A stretch of 64,000 bases of DNA from Apricaphanius iberus (GCA_028564705.1 JAPXFQ010002840.1:1381001-1445000); one strand, 5' to 3'. Counted from the first letter of the stretch, positions 23,235 through 34,726 are shown. Program-made: numbers and translations. Notes: generated by a model from the letters alone, not told the origin.

Positions 23235-23410
23235 TCATTTTGAATGTGTTAAATTTTAACACACGATGTGTTAAAATTGCGATAAAAGTCGGCTGTATCA
23301 CAGTGTACGCATTGTGTCATAAATAACATGCGTTGTCCCTGAGCTGATTCGCTACGTGTGTTAAAATTTAACATATCATGTGTTGTTTTTGACACAAACA
23401 TAACAGGAAA
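23235..23410. repeat. Palindromic repeat segment
   Basis: It holds a near-perfect palindrome TGTGTTAAATTTTAACACA near 23245, a second TGTGTTAAAA at 23267, and a third related arm GTGTGTTAAAATTTAACAT near 23358. Confidence 0.5.
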
Positions 23411-23930
23411 GATTCAAACATAAGACTTTTACAGAAGAAGATCACAATGCGAACTGTACCCGTTAAAGAAAAAAAAGAAGAAGAAAATTAGAGTAGTCCA
23501 TTCTTTGTTGATATGGGATTCCTTTTTGTTCGCATTTTTAATGATTTCTAAAAAAAACCCCACAACAACAACAACCAGATTGTAGGGTCTAATTTGACAA
23601 AGACCTAAGAAAGGCTGGGCTCCTTTATGATAAGTAGAGTTTGGAATTATATCAAATTACTGCAGATTTAGCCTGCTAACAATAAAACAAATAAATAAGT
23701 ATTGTATACATTTAAAATGCAAACAATTGGCCAAGGACTGTTACAGCTTCTTTTATATTATTTTTAAATAAAATTGTCTACGTTTTACACTGCAATTCAA
23801 TTATTTCTGGGTGAATGTTTCATCATCATCGGTAATTTGTGTTTTGATGGATAATATAGGTGGGAGAAAACCTTTCAATTGCTTCTTCAAAAATATGCTT
23901 TTTTTTACTTTTGCAGTTAAAGCTGTTTTG

Positions 23931-25315
23931 TACGACAGAGTATAAGTGCCATTGTACACAAAACAACAATATTTTGGAGTAAAGCACAAAAAACTCAGAA
24001 ATTCTGAGGTTAAAGTCGTATATTTTCCAGAAAAAAAACTCAGAGATTCTCTGAGGTGAAAAAGCAGCAAAAAACTCAGAATTTTTCAGATTAGTCGCAC
24101 ATTTTTTTTGTAAAATTACTACTTAAAAGTACGAATTTTGGCTGTTAGAGAAGCATTTTTGGAGAAGCATGTCCTGGAGGTCCAACTAATGCTGTTTAGA
24201 CTAAAAAATAAAAATCGTTTTAAAGGCACAGTGTGTACTTTTCGGCCAGTAGGGGGCAGTGCATACCTAAATTAACACCACACAAGTATCTGTGTCTTCG
24301 AGTAAGAAACTCAACAACGGAGGTCCAAATAGTGCTGTTTTCAAACGCTCAATTCCCTGAGAATTATCTATTTGCAGCAACATGACGAGCACATCAGTCT
24401 CTCTTTCATCGCTTGGAACTAGAGAAGAGGTAAAAATGTATTTATGGCAAAACTTTTATGCATTTTGAGGGGAAATCAATGTTTTAATAGCGGGCTTGTT
24501 CCGTGCGCTTTGTCCGTCCGGGCTCTTGTTGAAGTAAAGACGTCATCTAATATGGCTTTCCCCTGAAAGGAGGAGCTGCCCCTAAAAACTGATTTAAAAA
24601 ACTTTAAAAACTGATTTTTAAAGTAAAATTTTACAACATCGCCAATATTTTGCAATTAATGTGCTTTACGTAATTATTATTATATAATATTTTAATGCCT
24701 ATTTTCAAAGATGTACTGCAAAAACGACACACTTTCACTTTAAAGTAAAACATTTTGAGAGTAATTTAAGATATTTTCTAGAAGAAAACACAAACACAAA
24801 CTAAGGATTTCTACACTTCTTTCCAAGAGCTTTTGAAACTACAATCCATATCATTGGTCACCAAGGGCAATGAAACTCAATCAAATCCAAACAGGTCTAT
24901 TATTAGTATTAAAAGTGAGTCCAATGTATTTTAGAATATAAAGGATGATCAAATAATATATCCAATCAGTCCTTTGCCGTACGTAACTCTTTGATGTAGA
25001 AAATTTGTGAGAAAAGACATTTCTATGATTAAAGGCATATTTTTTGTTTTAAAATGTTCTGATTTTACAATGTCAGAAATATCTTAGTTTAGATATTTCG
25101 TTTTTTTTCTCGCAAATTTTCTTCTTTCCTACATCATAAAATTATGTTTTTTCCTAGAATATATCTGAAATTACTCTCAGAAATTCAGAGTTTTCTACCC
25201 GCAATTTCCCTACTCTTTCACCTCAGATAGTTTTTTTCTGGAAAATATGTGACTTTAATCTCAGAATTTACTTATGTTTTCGTTTTGTTTATAATGGCCC
25301 TAATACTCCGTCGTA
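23931..25315. mobile_element. Long palindromic DNA element upstream of cttnbp2
   Basis: The ends are inverted: TACGACAGAGTATAAGTGCC on the left and TACGACGGAGTATTAGGGCC read from the right (17 of 20 match). Long inverted arms built from AACTCAGAAATTCTGAGG-like and ATATTTTCCAGAAAA-like units follow. The arms would fold into a large hairpin. A TTAA-flanked MITE is inserted inside (24224-24739). No transposase is recognised. Confidence 0.7.
24224..24739. mobile_element. TTAA-flanked MITE nested in the palindromic element
   Basis: TTAA at 24220-24223 and 24740-24743. Inverted ends: AGGCACAGTGTGTACTTTTC on the left and AGTGAAAGTGTGTCGTTTTT from the right. 516 bases, no coding capacity. Confidence 0.65.
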
Positions 25316-25359
25316 GTATTGTAATAAACTCAAGCTTTTTTCAGCCTTCTTCTGAGACG

Positions 25360-26100
25360 TCCCCTTTTTTTCCACCAGGTCCCCGCATCTGGATTTTACG
25401 CGTCTGTCGGCCCCCGCCTACAAGGCTGCTCACTCGCCCGCCTCTGCTGCAGGAGCCCAAAACATTCGGGTCTTTTTCTCCGAGTGTTGGAGATCTGTCG
25501 CTTATCCCCCCTACTTACTATTCAGTTTGCCGGATTCCGTCTCTCTGTCCTTTCAATGACCGTCCGGGGCGCGCTTTGCACTCAGCAGCGCAATAGTTAA
25601 TGTGTGTGCCGGATGCACCCTCTCTCCAGCAGACCGCTACAGCACGAAGATGGCGTCGGAGGGAGCCAGCGGAGAGCAGCCTCCTCCGGTACAAACACTG
25701 GTCGCTGCCGCGCCGGGAGGTGTCGACACGGTAAGACGCGTGGATGGAGGCAGACCAACAACAGACGCTGTTTCGTGTGTTTTTTTCTTTTCATGTTTTA
25801 TCTTGGTTAGGGGCCGCGGCTGTCCTGAGCGATGAAATGAGCTGCGCATCTATTTCTCTAAAAAGCCCCTGGAAGCAACAGCGGTGGGGAGCGCAAAGCT
25901 CTCGGCTGTCTCTGGAGAAAACACGAGCTTCGTCTCCATTTCTAGCCGCAGCGTTGGTCAAATGTAGTAGTAGCAAAGCCCAGTTGGGCCGTGTAATGCT
26001 TTTTGTTGTACCGGTTCATTGTGTTCGTGTTTCTCTGCGCTCATCTCCTGGTTGGTATGTTATTTCCAGCTCCCGATGAAAGGAAAAAGTGGCGCTGGCT
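25360..26100 (+). promoter_or_regulatory. CpG-rich promoter region of cttnbp2
   Basis: In an otherwise AT-rich neighbourhood this stretch is GC-rich and dense in CpG (for example ACGCGTCTGTCGG near 25398 and CCGTCCGGGGCGCGC near 25560). It covers the first coding exon and both flanks. No TATA box is evident. Two upstream out-of-frame ATGs occur at 25600 and 25613. This is the pattern of a CpG-island promoter; the transcription start cannot be placed from sequence alone. Confidence 0.65.
25650..25730 (+). CDS. cttnbp2: cttnbp2 coding exon 1 (N-terminus)
   Basis: The ATG at 25650 is in a strong start context (AAG before, G after) and is the first in-frame ATG. The exon has 27 codons (MASEGASGEQPPPVQTLVAA, then APGGVDT) and ends in phase 0 at ACG|GTAAGA. 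The short Ala/Pro-rich leader starting MA(S/T)(E/D)GAS resembles vertebrate CTTNBP2. The paralogue CTTNBP2NL, as I recall it, starts directly at the next conserved block without this leader, so cttnbp2 is preferred. Known role: a cortactin- and striatin-binding scaffold enriched in neurons and dendritic spines. Palindromic mobile elements flank this exon on both sides. Confidence 0.85.
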
Positions 26101-26197
26101 GCACAGGTTGTGACACAGCACTAACCAAGGAATACACCGAGACTGCATTCTTCCTTAAGGGATTTGTTTTCTCTGATTTATAAGCCCCCCCCCCCCA

Positions 26198-27395
26198 TAC
26201 GGCGGAGTAATAGGGCCAAAAAAAGATTTTGGAGTAAATTTCCGCCCAAAAAACTCAGAAATTCTCAGATTAAAGTCACATATTTTCCAGGAAAAACTCG
26301 GAAATTCTTTGAGGTGAAAAAGTAGCAAAATTACGAGTAAAAATTCTCAGAATTTCTGAGATTAATTGCACATATTTTCCAGAAAAAGAAGAAAAAAATC
26401 GTAAAATTACAAGTTAAAAGACAACAATTTTGAGATTAAATTCAGATATTTTCTAGGAAAAACACATAATTTTATCAGGTAGGAAAGAATAAAATTTGCG
26501 AGAAAAAATTAAGAAATTTCTATGATTAAAGGCATACATTTTCGATATCAAAACTAAGATATTTCTGACATTGTAAAGTCAGAAAAATTTCAAATCAAAA
26601 ATATGTCCTTAATCATAGAAAGTCTTAGTTTTTTTCTCGCAAACTTTCTACTTTTCTACATCAAAAGTAAGGTGGGGTTTTTTTTCTAGAAAATATCTTA
26701 AATTAATCTCAAAATGTCTGTCTTTTAACTCGTAATTTAGCGTTTTTTGTGACAGAGTATTTTTTCTCGAAAATGTGTGCGATTAATCTAAAAAATTCTG
26801 AGTTTTTACTCGTAATTTTGCTACTTTTTGACATCAGACATATTCGGAGTGTTTTCTGGAAAATATGTGACTTTAATCTCAGAATTTCTGAGATTAATTG
26901 CACATACTTTCCAAAAAAAGAAAGAAAAAAAACTCGGAAACTGTCACAAAAAATCGTAAAGTTAAAAGACAGCAATTTCGAGATTAATTTCAGATATTTT
27001 CTAGGAAAAACACATAATTTTATGAGTAGGAAAGAATAAAATTTGCGAGAAAAAATTAAGAAATTTATATGATTAAAGGCATACGTTTTCGATATCAAAA
27101 CTAAGATATTTCTGACATTCTAAAGTCAGAACATTTTAAAATAAAAAATATGCCTTTAATCATAGAAATTTCTTAGTTTTTTTCTCACAAATTTTCTACA
27201 TCAGAGTTATTTTTTTCCTAGAAAATTTCTTAAATTAATCTCAAAATTTTAACTTTTAACTCGAAATTTTACAATTTTTGTGACAGTATTTTCTTTCTCG
27301 AAAATATGTGAGGTTAATCTAAAAAATTGCGAATTTTTACTCGTAATTTTGTTACTTTTTGACATCAGAGAGTGTTTCTGGAAAATATGTGAATT
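26198..27395. mobile_element. Second palindromic element with internal tandem duplication
   Basis: It starts TACGGCGGAGTAATAGGGCC, the same end as the element at 23931-25315, and continues with the same CTCAGAAATT / TTTTCCAG units. A block of about 520 bases (26345-26870) is repeated in tandem at 26877-27395. Each copy contains a hairpin around GAAATTTCTATGATTAAAGG and its complement. The far terminal repeat seems lost. Confidence 0.65.
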
Positions 27396-27743
27396 TCCCC
27401 TAAGTCGGAATTCGCTGTGGGAAACTCGGAGCGCACCTAGCCAGCCTCGGGTTTCTGCTGCGTTTGATTCTCCTCGGAAGTCTGAGCTGGCAATGACATC
27501 CTCACCCCTATTGAGAGCGTAAATATACACCCAGACAGCAATACTTGGATTTCTTATTTAATCCATGTTCACAAGGAGCCACGTTATATACTGGTTTAAT
27601 GAGAAATAAACCGTCAGGCATCTTTTGTCTGTAGTTTACACCAGCAAATTTTACTCCATTGTTTATCGGTGTTGCCATATTGGATACTGAACTTGCAGCA
27701 AGCTCCGAATGCAATTCCAGTTTAAGCTTCATTGTATATATAA

Positions 27744-28205
27744 TAGGGATGGGAATCTTGCAACAACTCACGATTCGATTCAAAATCGATTCACAATCAA
27801 TACTATTAGTAAAAAAAAAAAAAAGTGCCAATTTGTAGGGCTGAGACAATCTGCTTTTCTCCCGATTCAATTCTTTTATGATTTTTTTTGTAAGTGCGGA
27901 TTAAATTTCAATTGAGATTCTTCAACATTGCAGGTTTTTCATTCTCTATAGTATTTAAAAGATATATAATTTTCTGAATGTTCTACTTCCCACATCTTAA
28001 ACCTTTACAACAGAATGAATAAAAAGTGAAGACTTTTTAAATTAAACTGCTTCATACTTAAATATATTCATAATAAAGTGAACTTAAACTTGTTTTCCAA
28101 GCCTGGGCTGCATGTAAAAAAAAAGAACATTATAATTTTTATTTTATTCAAAAACATCGATTCAAAATCATTACGTAAAGAATAAATGTTTTTCCTCCAC
28201 CCCTA
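27744..28205. mobile_element. hAT MITE with intact TSD
   Basis: A 462-base element from TAGGGATGGGAATC to CCACCCCTA is flanked on both sides by the perfect 8-bp duplication ATATATAA (27736-27743 and 28206-28213). The interior has CGATTCAAAATCGATTC-like subterminal repeats. Confidence 0.85.
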
Positions 28206-28213
28206 ATATATAA

Positions 28214-29290
28214 CCTAGTGATAAATGATTTATTAGCGTTTCTGACAGCTTGTATTGCATTACTTCTGTTATTGCTTGAATGGATAAAAAAGATACATCA
28301 ATAAATACATCTACAAAACCCACTGGCTTGCAGTTTAAGCATCAACTCTCATCTGATATCATTCCTAATATCGAATTTCCACAAGTTATAGGCACCGTTA
28401 GACCTGCTTTTTTTTAAAATCTACCCAGAGAAATGACAATGAGGTGTGTGTGGACTCCGACTGTGGACATTTTCAAGTGGCCAAACAGGAAGCGCACCCT
28501 GGTTGAGGAATCGTTTTTAAAACTATATGCGTTCCTAAATATACTCACAAAAGGAACATTTACTGGAAAAAAAAAATTTTACACACACACTTCTAAAAAC
28601 AAATAAAAGTATGGTAAGAATAAGATTACATTGTGTAGTTAGTTTCCAGATTGTTCTTGTGCTTCCGCTTGTTGGAAACAGTCCGGGTGCCTGTATCTGC
28701 TGTATGAAGGCCAGGGGAATGACACGGCCAAGACTGGATTATGAATAGATCTCGATGAAACGTAGACAGGAGCCTCGAGGCAACTGATCAAACTCCTACC
28801 CAGAATGTGTATTTTTCCATTTGGATGTTTATTCCCCTAATTATTCACATGACTTTCGTCTAGTTCCTCCATGAAGGGGTTTGCTTGTGTTGTGCATCAT
28901 TGCAACAAAGAAAGGGTCACTATGTGAGAAGACAGCATGGACTGCAGGAACGTTACACTACTATAAAATAAAAAGGAAGCAGTCAGATTTTATTATCAAA
29001 GGTCTTTCAAGGTGTTTGGAGGTATATTCCATTATTCCTAAAAATAAATCTCACCAGTGCCTCCTGCTGTTTTTCCAGATTAACTCCTGCTTCCACCAAG
29101 AATGATCTGCCAGCAGACCAACCCAACCTGGTTGGCCCAACAGTTTGGGGAAAGGTTGATCAGAAGCTATGCTTGTTTGCCTTGGTCTTTAGAAATTATT
29201 TTGAAAAAATACACAAAACAGAATTTGTTTGAAAAAAACGTTGTTTTTAAGAAAACCTGCCGCCATGCATATGGTGAGTTCTGTTTACCT
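28214..29290. other. Intron 1 DNA, nothing recognised
   Basis: I see no exon, RNA gene or element end. Open frames near 28881-29392 lack any known motif, and the last runs into a Tc1-like end. Confidence 0.35.
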
Positions 29291-29295
29291 CAAAA

Positions 29296-29478
29296 GTCAG
29301 AAAGTTTGGACACACCTTCTCATTCAATGAGTTTCCTTTATTTTCATGACTATTTACATTGTAGATTCTCACTGAAGTCATCAAAACTATGAATGAACAC
29401 ATATGGAATTATGTACTTTTACAAAAAAGTGTGAAATAACCTGGCCTCCAAAGTCACCGGAACTGAACCCAATGGAGG
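29296..29478 (+). mobile_element. Tc1-like element, left part (split copy)
   Basis: It starts AGTTTGGACACACCTTCTCA and reads up to CCGGAACTGAACCCAATGGA, the transposase PDLNPME codons. It then stops abruptly where foreign sequence begins. The right part resumes at 30480. Confidence 0.8.
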
Positions 29479-30479
29479 GCAGCTTAATACAACAATCATT
29501 ACTTACTCCAAACGAATCATTAACAAAGACCCACGCAGCTCTGTCAGCCACCCTCTCTGCATTCAAACCACAAAAAGGGTGAAATAATTTGAGCTGAAAC
29601 AGAATATTTTAATAGTCCCTAAGCGAACCATCACCGTATTATCGGCGCGCTCAGACGTCACAACAAGGCAGCATTGGAGGACGTTGTTCCGGATTAATAT
29701 TTCAGAGGCTCAGGTAAAGGTTACGTCCCGTTATGAACCGATCCTCTACGCACTAAAACACTAAACGTAGCAATAATGAACAAAATATAAAACTATGATC
29801 AGCTGTTTTAAGCAGGACTCCCCTCTCCCAGCTCGCTATGAATCTCTTACAGACAGACACAGGAAACTTACCCAGGTCACGTCGCGTTGCTAACATCTGT
29901 GGCTGTTAAAATCTCCCCTCAGTTCTGCTCCTGGTCCTCAGAAGCTAAAAAACGCTTTAAAAAACCCAACAGGGGTTGGATAGACCTGCTGGCTTCAGCT
30001 CTCAGTGACTGAACTGCAGCGTTGGAGCCCATCAACACTGGTGAGTAGCTAGTTAGCTTTAGCTTTAGCCTACAGCTGAAGAGCTGAAGTGAATTTGAAT
30101 AAACTTTATTGACAAACTAAACCAAGGGTTTCAGCCATTAATATTATAAAGTATAATAAAATGTTTAAAAGATTAAAAAGCATAAAAATAAGCCTTTAAT
30201 TTAAATGACTTACATGATTAAAAAATATATATAATATAGTGGTTAATAATATTACTTTTCTTTGTATTTACTGATGTTACTCAGGTCTCTTGGTTTGTTT
30301 CTGTGTCTTACAAACTTACTTATGATAAAAAGGAAGTGTTTGGAAATGTAATTTATTTAATTCTTAGTTAAAATTAATTTATTGAAGAATAACAAAATGA
30401 CTGGGGAGGCACTTAAAATATATTTTTTACATTATGTGATTTTTATCGATATGCTTTTTTCTATATCGTCCAGCCCTAC
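29479..30479. mobile_element. Insert splitting the Tc1-like element
   Basis: About 1 kb replaces roughly 65 bases of the Tc1 copy. It ends CTATATCGTCCAGCCCTAC, a typical hAT terminus. The left end (GCAGCTTAATACAACAATC) does not match it, so this is probably a truncated hAT. It shares TTTATTGACAAACTAAACCA with DNA at 3011. Confidence 0.5.
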
Positions 30480-30750
30480 TGGGAACTCCTTCAAGACTGT
30501 TGGAAAACCATTTCTGGTGACTACCTCTGGAAGCTCAAGAGAATGCAAAGCAGTAATCAGAGCAAAGGGTGGCTACTTTGAGGAATCTAAAATATAACAC
30601 TTTTTGTTTAAGTACATACAGTAATTCCATACATCATGTGTTCCTTCATAGTTTTGATGCCCTTAATTGGGAATCTACAATGTAGTCATGAAAAGAAAGA
30701 AAACTCATTGAATGAGAAGGTATGTCCAAACGTTTGGTCTCTACTGTAGT
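30480..30750 (+). mobile_element. Tc1-like element, right part (split copy)
   Basis: It resumes at GGGAACTCCTTCAAGACTGT (transposase WELLQDCW codons), continues through the former 3' region, and ends GTCCAAACGTTTGGTCT at about 30743. Confidence 0.8.
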
Positions 30751-30759
30751 CGGACAAGT

Positions 30760-31045
30760 TGGGATTCCAATATGGCGACATACTTTACTGTCCATATGCA
30801 AACAGCACTTTTATTTTGATAAGAGCTGCAAGCTCTTCATGTAAGATGGATTTTAGACACGTTCTTACTAGTGTGTCGTGTAAAATGAGACATTTTTCCA
30901 CCACAGCTACTTTTGTTGATGTGAGGAGCGGTCATTTTGAAAGTCGAAGTCAGAGCAAATAAAAAAACTCTGACTTTTTTCCAGTTTACTTTCCCCACTT
31001 GGAAGTCAATATTTCCAAATTCCAGGAAGCAAGAACACAGCATTA
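30760..31045. repeat. Repeat-like segment, MITE character
   Basis: It holds AAGTTGGGATTCCAATATGG and CCACTTGGAAGTCAATATTTCC near the other side, which suggests decayed inverted ends. No gene is seen. Confidence 0.3.
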
Positions 31046-32205
31046 GTGACTGTAAATAAAGCTTTGTTTCCTCTCAAAAGGCCTTGCGGTTTCCCGTGTT
31101 TGCCGGCACCTGGTAGCGATATCTCACAGGTTGCAGTTCTGACCAACCACTTCCTTCTGGGTCCCAGAAAGCTGGAGCATTATTGTCAGAGCCACTTCTC
31201 GTCACTGGCTTTCTTTGCGTTTGCTTTTTTTTCCTCTCGCAGGAAGGCAGGTGGAAACATGTTCTGCTCACTAAGGGGGTGGGGGGGGGGGGCTGAAGAA
31301 GAGCTGAGGGGGTCGGTGGAGGAGAAGGGGGTGGAGGCCATGTCCACCAGACACCTTTCTAAACTGGTATAATTTCAGTGACTCAGCTGACATAGTTAGG
31401 AGTCCCATGTCGCCCAGCCCTCCGCGCTATCATCTCCTCTAACACCCCTGTGAGCACGCTCAGAAGAGCCTGGATGTCACTGCGCTGAGGTGAACAGGTG
31501 TTAGGGAGCCGGGCGGCCCGGTCCGCCTCACAGCGCTACTTCCGCCTCAGTGGACTCCCCACCCCTTTCTCCTCCCCCAGCCCCGTGAGCTGTAGTTAAA
31601 TAAAGCTCTGTGCTCTTTGCTCACCCCCGTCAAACTGTCTGTTGTTGGCCTAAGGCGGGGGAAGTTTCCTGGGTGAAGACTCTGAAGGACCCACACTGAA
31701 GGGTCGGAGGTCACATCTATTCGTTTGCAAAAAATACTGTTTTCTTTTTCTCTCTCTGAGGGGCTTGGAGCTGATTTCGTCTTAACCTTTTACTGCTACC
31801 AACAACATATTGGAAGTCTAAATGTTCGATCAGCATTAAGAATATGCATTTCTGTTTTCACGATGCTGCTGTTCACCAGTGGAACCTCATACATGTTGTC
31901 AGGCTCCCTGATGGTGCAATATCCGGCTGAAGATATGGGCTAAAACATATAAAACTAACACTAAGCCAGCTTCGATCTGACGGGTGAGGCAGTTAGAAAT
32001 GCTTCAGAGTTCTTTCAATTAACCCTTTAAAAGACCTTATTCATTAGGCCTAATTCCGATATTAACATTTCAACATCCCATTTTGTGCACGGGGGAGCAG
32101 TCGCTGTAAAATTGTATTTTGCTGTGATTTCAAAACGAGAAATTTTCTGTGGAGACTTAATGATGGAGCAAAGGATAAAACAACCAGCCTGCCGAGTAAC
32201 ACAAC
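31046..32205. other. GC-richer intron stretch, no repeat recognised
   Basis: It contains a run of 14 G near 31277, a GC-rich core (GGGAGCCGGGCGGCCCGGTC near 31505) and AATAAAGC at 31600, but no exon with splice sites. It could be a regulatory or noncoding-transcript region; nothing in the sequence proves it. Confidence 0.3.
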
Positions 32206-32210
32206 TACAG

Positions 32211-32726
32211 TACAGACCAAAAGTTTGGACACAAACTTCTCATTCATGTAGATTCTCAACTAACGGCATCAAAACTATGAATGAACACATGATTTATGGA
32301 ATTACTGTATGTACTTAAACAAAAAGGGTGAAATAACTGAATACGTGTTATATTTTAGATTCTTCAAAGTAGCCGCCCTTTGCTCTGATTACTGCTTTGC
32401 ATTCTCTTGAGCTTCCAGAGGTCGTCACCAGAAATGGTTTTCCAACAGTCTTGAAGGAGTTCCCAGAGATGCTTAGTACTTGTTGGCCCTTTTGCCTTCA
32501 CTCTGCGGTTCAGCTCACCCCAAATCATCTCCATTGGGTTCAGGTCCGGTGATTTTAGAGGCCAGGTTATTTCACACTTTTTAAAACAAAAGTACTACAT
32601 AATTCCATATGTGTTCATTCATAGTTTTGATGCCTTCAGTGAGAATCTACAATGTAAATAGTCATGAGAAGAAAGGAAACGCACTGAATGAGAAAGTGTG
32701 TCCAAAAGTTTGGTATGAACTGTACA
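32211..32726 (-). mobile_element. Tc1-like element, internally deleted, reverse orientation
   Basis: It starts AGTACAGACCAAAAGTTTGG and ends GTCCAAAAGTTTGGTATG. Minus-strand transposase codons (WELL..DCWKTI and SPDLNPMEMIWGEL) occur at about 32550-32420. It is the mirror orientation of the copy at 3049. Confidence 0.85.
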
Positions 32727-32947
32727 TCATTTTTAAAATCCTTTTGAAAAAATTGAAAGTTGGATTTTAAAAGGCCCCAAAAAATGTGTGAGAAAAAAAT
32801 TAGTTGGGTTAAAAAGCCCTTTTTTCTAGTAATTTTGGAAAATAATATATTGAGCAATGTTGACATAATTTTAATTAAGTAACGAAATATAACAAACTCT
32901 CACCATAAAATAAAAAATAAAAAGTTTAGGATTACTTTGACAGAGGT

Positions 32948-33252
32948 TAATGGCCTGTATTTGTATAGCGCTTTACTCAGTCCCTACAGACCCCAAAGCG
33001 CTTCACACTACATTCAGTCAATCACCCACTGATGATGGCAAGCTACGTTGTAGCCACAGCTGCCCTGAGGTGGACTAACAGAGGCGAGGCTGCCGGACAC
33101 TGGTGCCACTGGGCCTTTTGACCACCACCAGCAGGTAACGGGTGAAGTGTCTTGCCCAAAGACACAACAAGTGAGACTGTCAGAGCCGGGGCTCAAACCG
33201 GAAACCTTCTGATTACAAGACAACCACCCGACTCCTGAGCCACAGTCGCCCC
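32948..33252 (-). repeat. tRNA-derived SINE
   Basis: Read on the minus strand it starts GGGGCGACTGTGGCTCAGGA, has the B-box-like GGTTTGAGCCC, the body GTGTCTTTGGGCAAGACACTT, and the tail GCGCTATACAAATACAGGCC. Confidence 0.8.
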
Positions 33253-33608
33253 AAGTTAGTAGTAGCGATTAATCCAGCTGAAAACGAAGCGGTTCCAAGA
33301 TTGTAAACATTCATGCATTAAAGCTTATTTAACTAATCCTTGTTTAGTTTGAACTAGACTCATAACTAGGAGTGTTAAAAAATACCCTTTTTATTGATGA
33401 CATTATGGACATTATTGAATCTATAAAGCTGATAATTTTTTTTTATTGAGTTGGATACCTTGATCTGTTGATTTCCTGTCAGCCAATCAGAAAAATCTAG
33501 CTAAATGGTGAATTACTATTAATAGTTATAAGTTATGATGTGTTCCGTCAGATTTAGACTGGTAAAAAATAATAAAAGGGTCTCTGTCCATTACAGACAC
33601 ATAACTAT

Positions 33609-34726
33609 TAGGGCTGGGCAAAACAATTATTTTTGTATTCGATTAATCTACGGATTATTTTTTCGATGCATCGATTAATCTAATGATTAATTTTTTTATT
33701 CGATTCGATTTTGATTCGATTTTATTATCGATTATTTACCCATTGTTTGATTTGTATAGAAATTTGACATTTATTTATTTATGTATTTCCATTAAATAAA
33801 CAAATTTCTTCATTTGAACCCATTTTAATTGTAAAAAAACAAACAAATAAAGTTGTAGTATTAGTACAATCTTATGTTAGAGGTTGCATTTAACAAGAAG
33901 CTAAATGTTGTGCAAAGAAATCATATGAATAAAGGAGATAAAATACCCCCCAAAAATATAAACAAAAAAAGTTAGCTTTCACTTTATGCAAAAAAAAATC
34001 CTCTTCATTCACAAAAAAACATTTATTTTGCTGCATTTTCTCTTGTTTCTGAAATAAGATGTGCTAGAGAGAGAGAGGCGCTGTTAATTATAATAAAATG
34101 CTGCACATTTTTCTAGTTTTTAGATGTCAACTAATCCGACAAACTGGAGAAGCATGAAGTAAAAAAATAGTATTCAAACAGGATGAGGCGTTATTAAACG
34201 TGACAATCAAGAGTTCGTTGTCGGATTGCTTTTGCAACTACTTCAACAATGTTGTATTAATGTCCACGACGGCTCCGTTTAACGGGTAGGCAGTGCATTA
34301 CCTTTGTTAACAAACATGTTTACTCTCTCACATTTTGGGCTTTTGCTCATAAACAGTCTGTCCGCATTCAGACTCATTCTGCCAACAGGGGTCACGAACA
34401 AAAACCAACAAAACTGATAGAAGTAACTTACGCCGGACCCAGCTGTGTATGAGTATATGCCCTCTATGTGGGGGTGTTTGGGTGATTTATAGGGTAAAAT
34501 ACATAGCGTTAGTAAAAAAGTAGAAAACTTACGGTGTTTAATCATTTTGCTGGAACTGCTCCTGGATGCCGTCGTGCTTTTATAAGCCGTTTCATTTTCC
34601 TTTGAACTGCGAGTTCGGATGGAGGTGTTTAAGTCAACTGACTCACTCATGCTGACACAACTTGCTCCCGCCATGTTTGTTTTGAAAGTGATGACGCATC
34701 GCATTTTTGTAATCGATTACGTCGTT
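33609..34726. mobile_element. hAT element, right end missing
   Basis: It starts TAGGGCTGGGCAAAACAATT and shares about 300 bases with the hAT at 15283. The right side reaches TAATCGATTACGTCGT but lacks the CCAGCCCTA terminus. On the minus strand at 34670-34540 a short frame (MAGASCVSMSESVDLNT) may be a first exon of the parent transposase. Confidence 0.7.

Noticed and set aside
10400..25300. Search for a second astacin gene or another gene between the two loci
   Set aside because: No further HExxH-type zinc motif, no spliceable conserved exon set; only repeats and unrecognised DNA were found.
25249..25596. Open frame of 115 codons just upstream of cttnbp2
   Set aside because: It starts in the palindromic element and runs through CpG-rich promoter DNA in another frame; no homology recognised.
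24000..27395. CRISPR-like array from repeated CTCAGAAATT units
   Set aside because: Units vary in length and order, are arranged as inverted arms and lie in a vertebrate genome; they are transposon arms.
26709..27530. Long open frames on both strands rich in Phe, Lys and Ser
   Set aside because: They run through the palindromic element's repeated units; both strands being open is a by-product of its stop-poor motif composition.
34279..34704. Open frame of 141 codons on the minus strand
   Set aside because: It lies in a hAT element; at most its first part is a transposase leader exon, with no host gene features.
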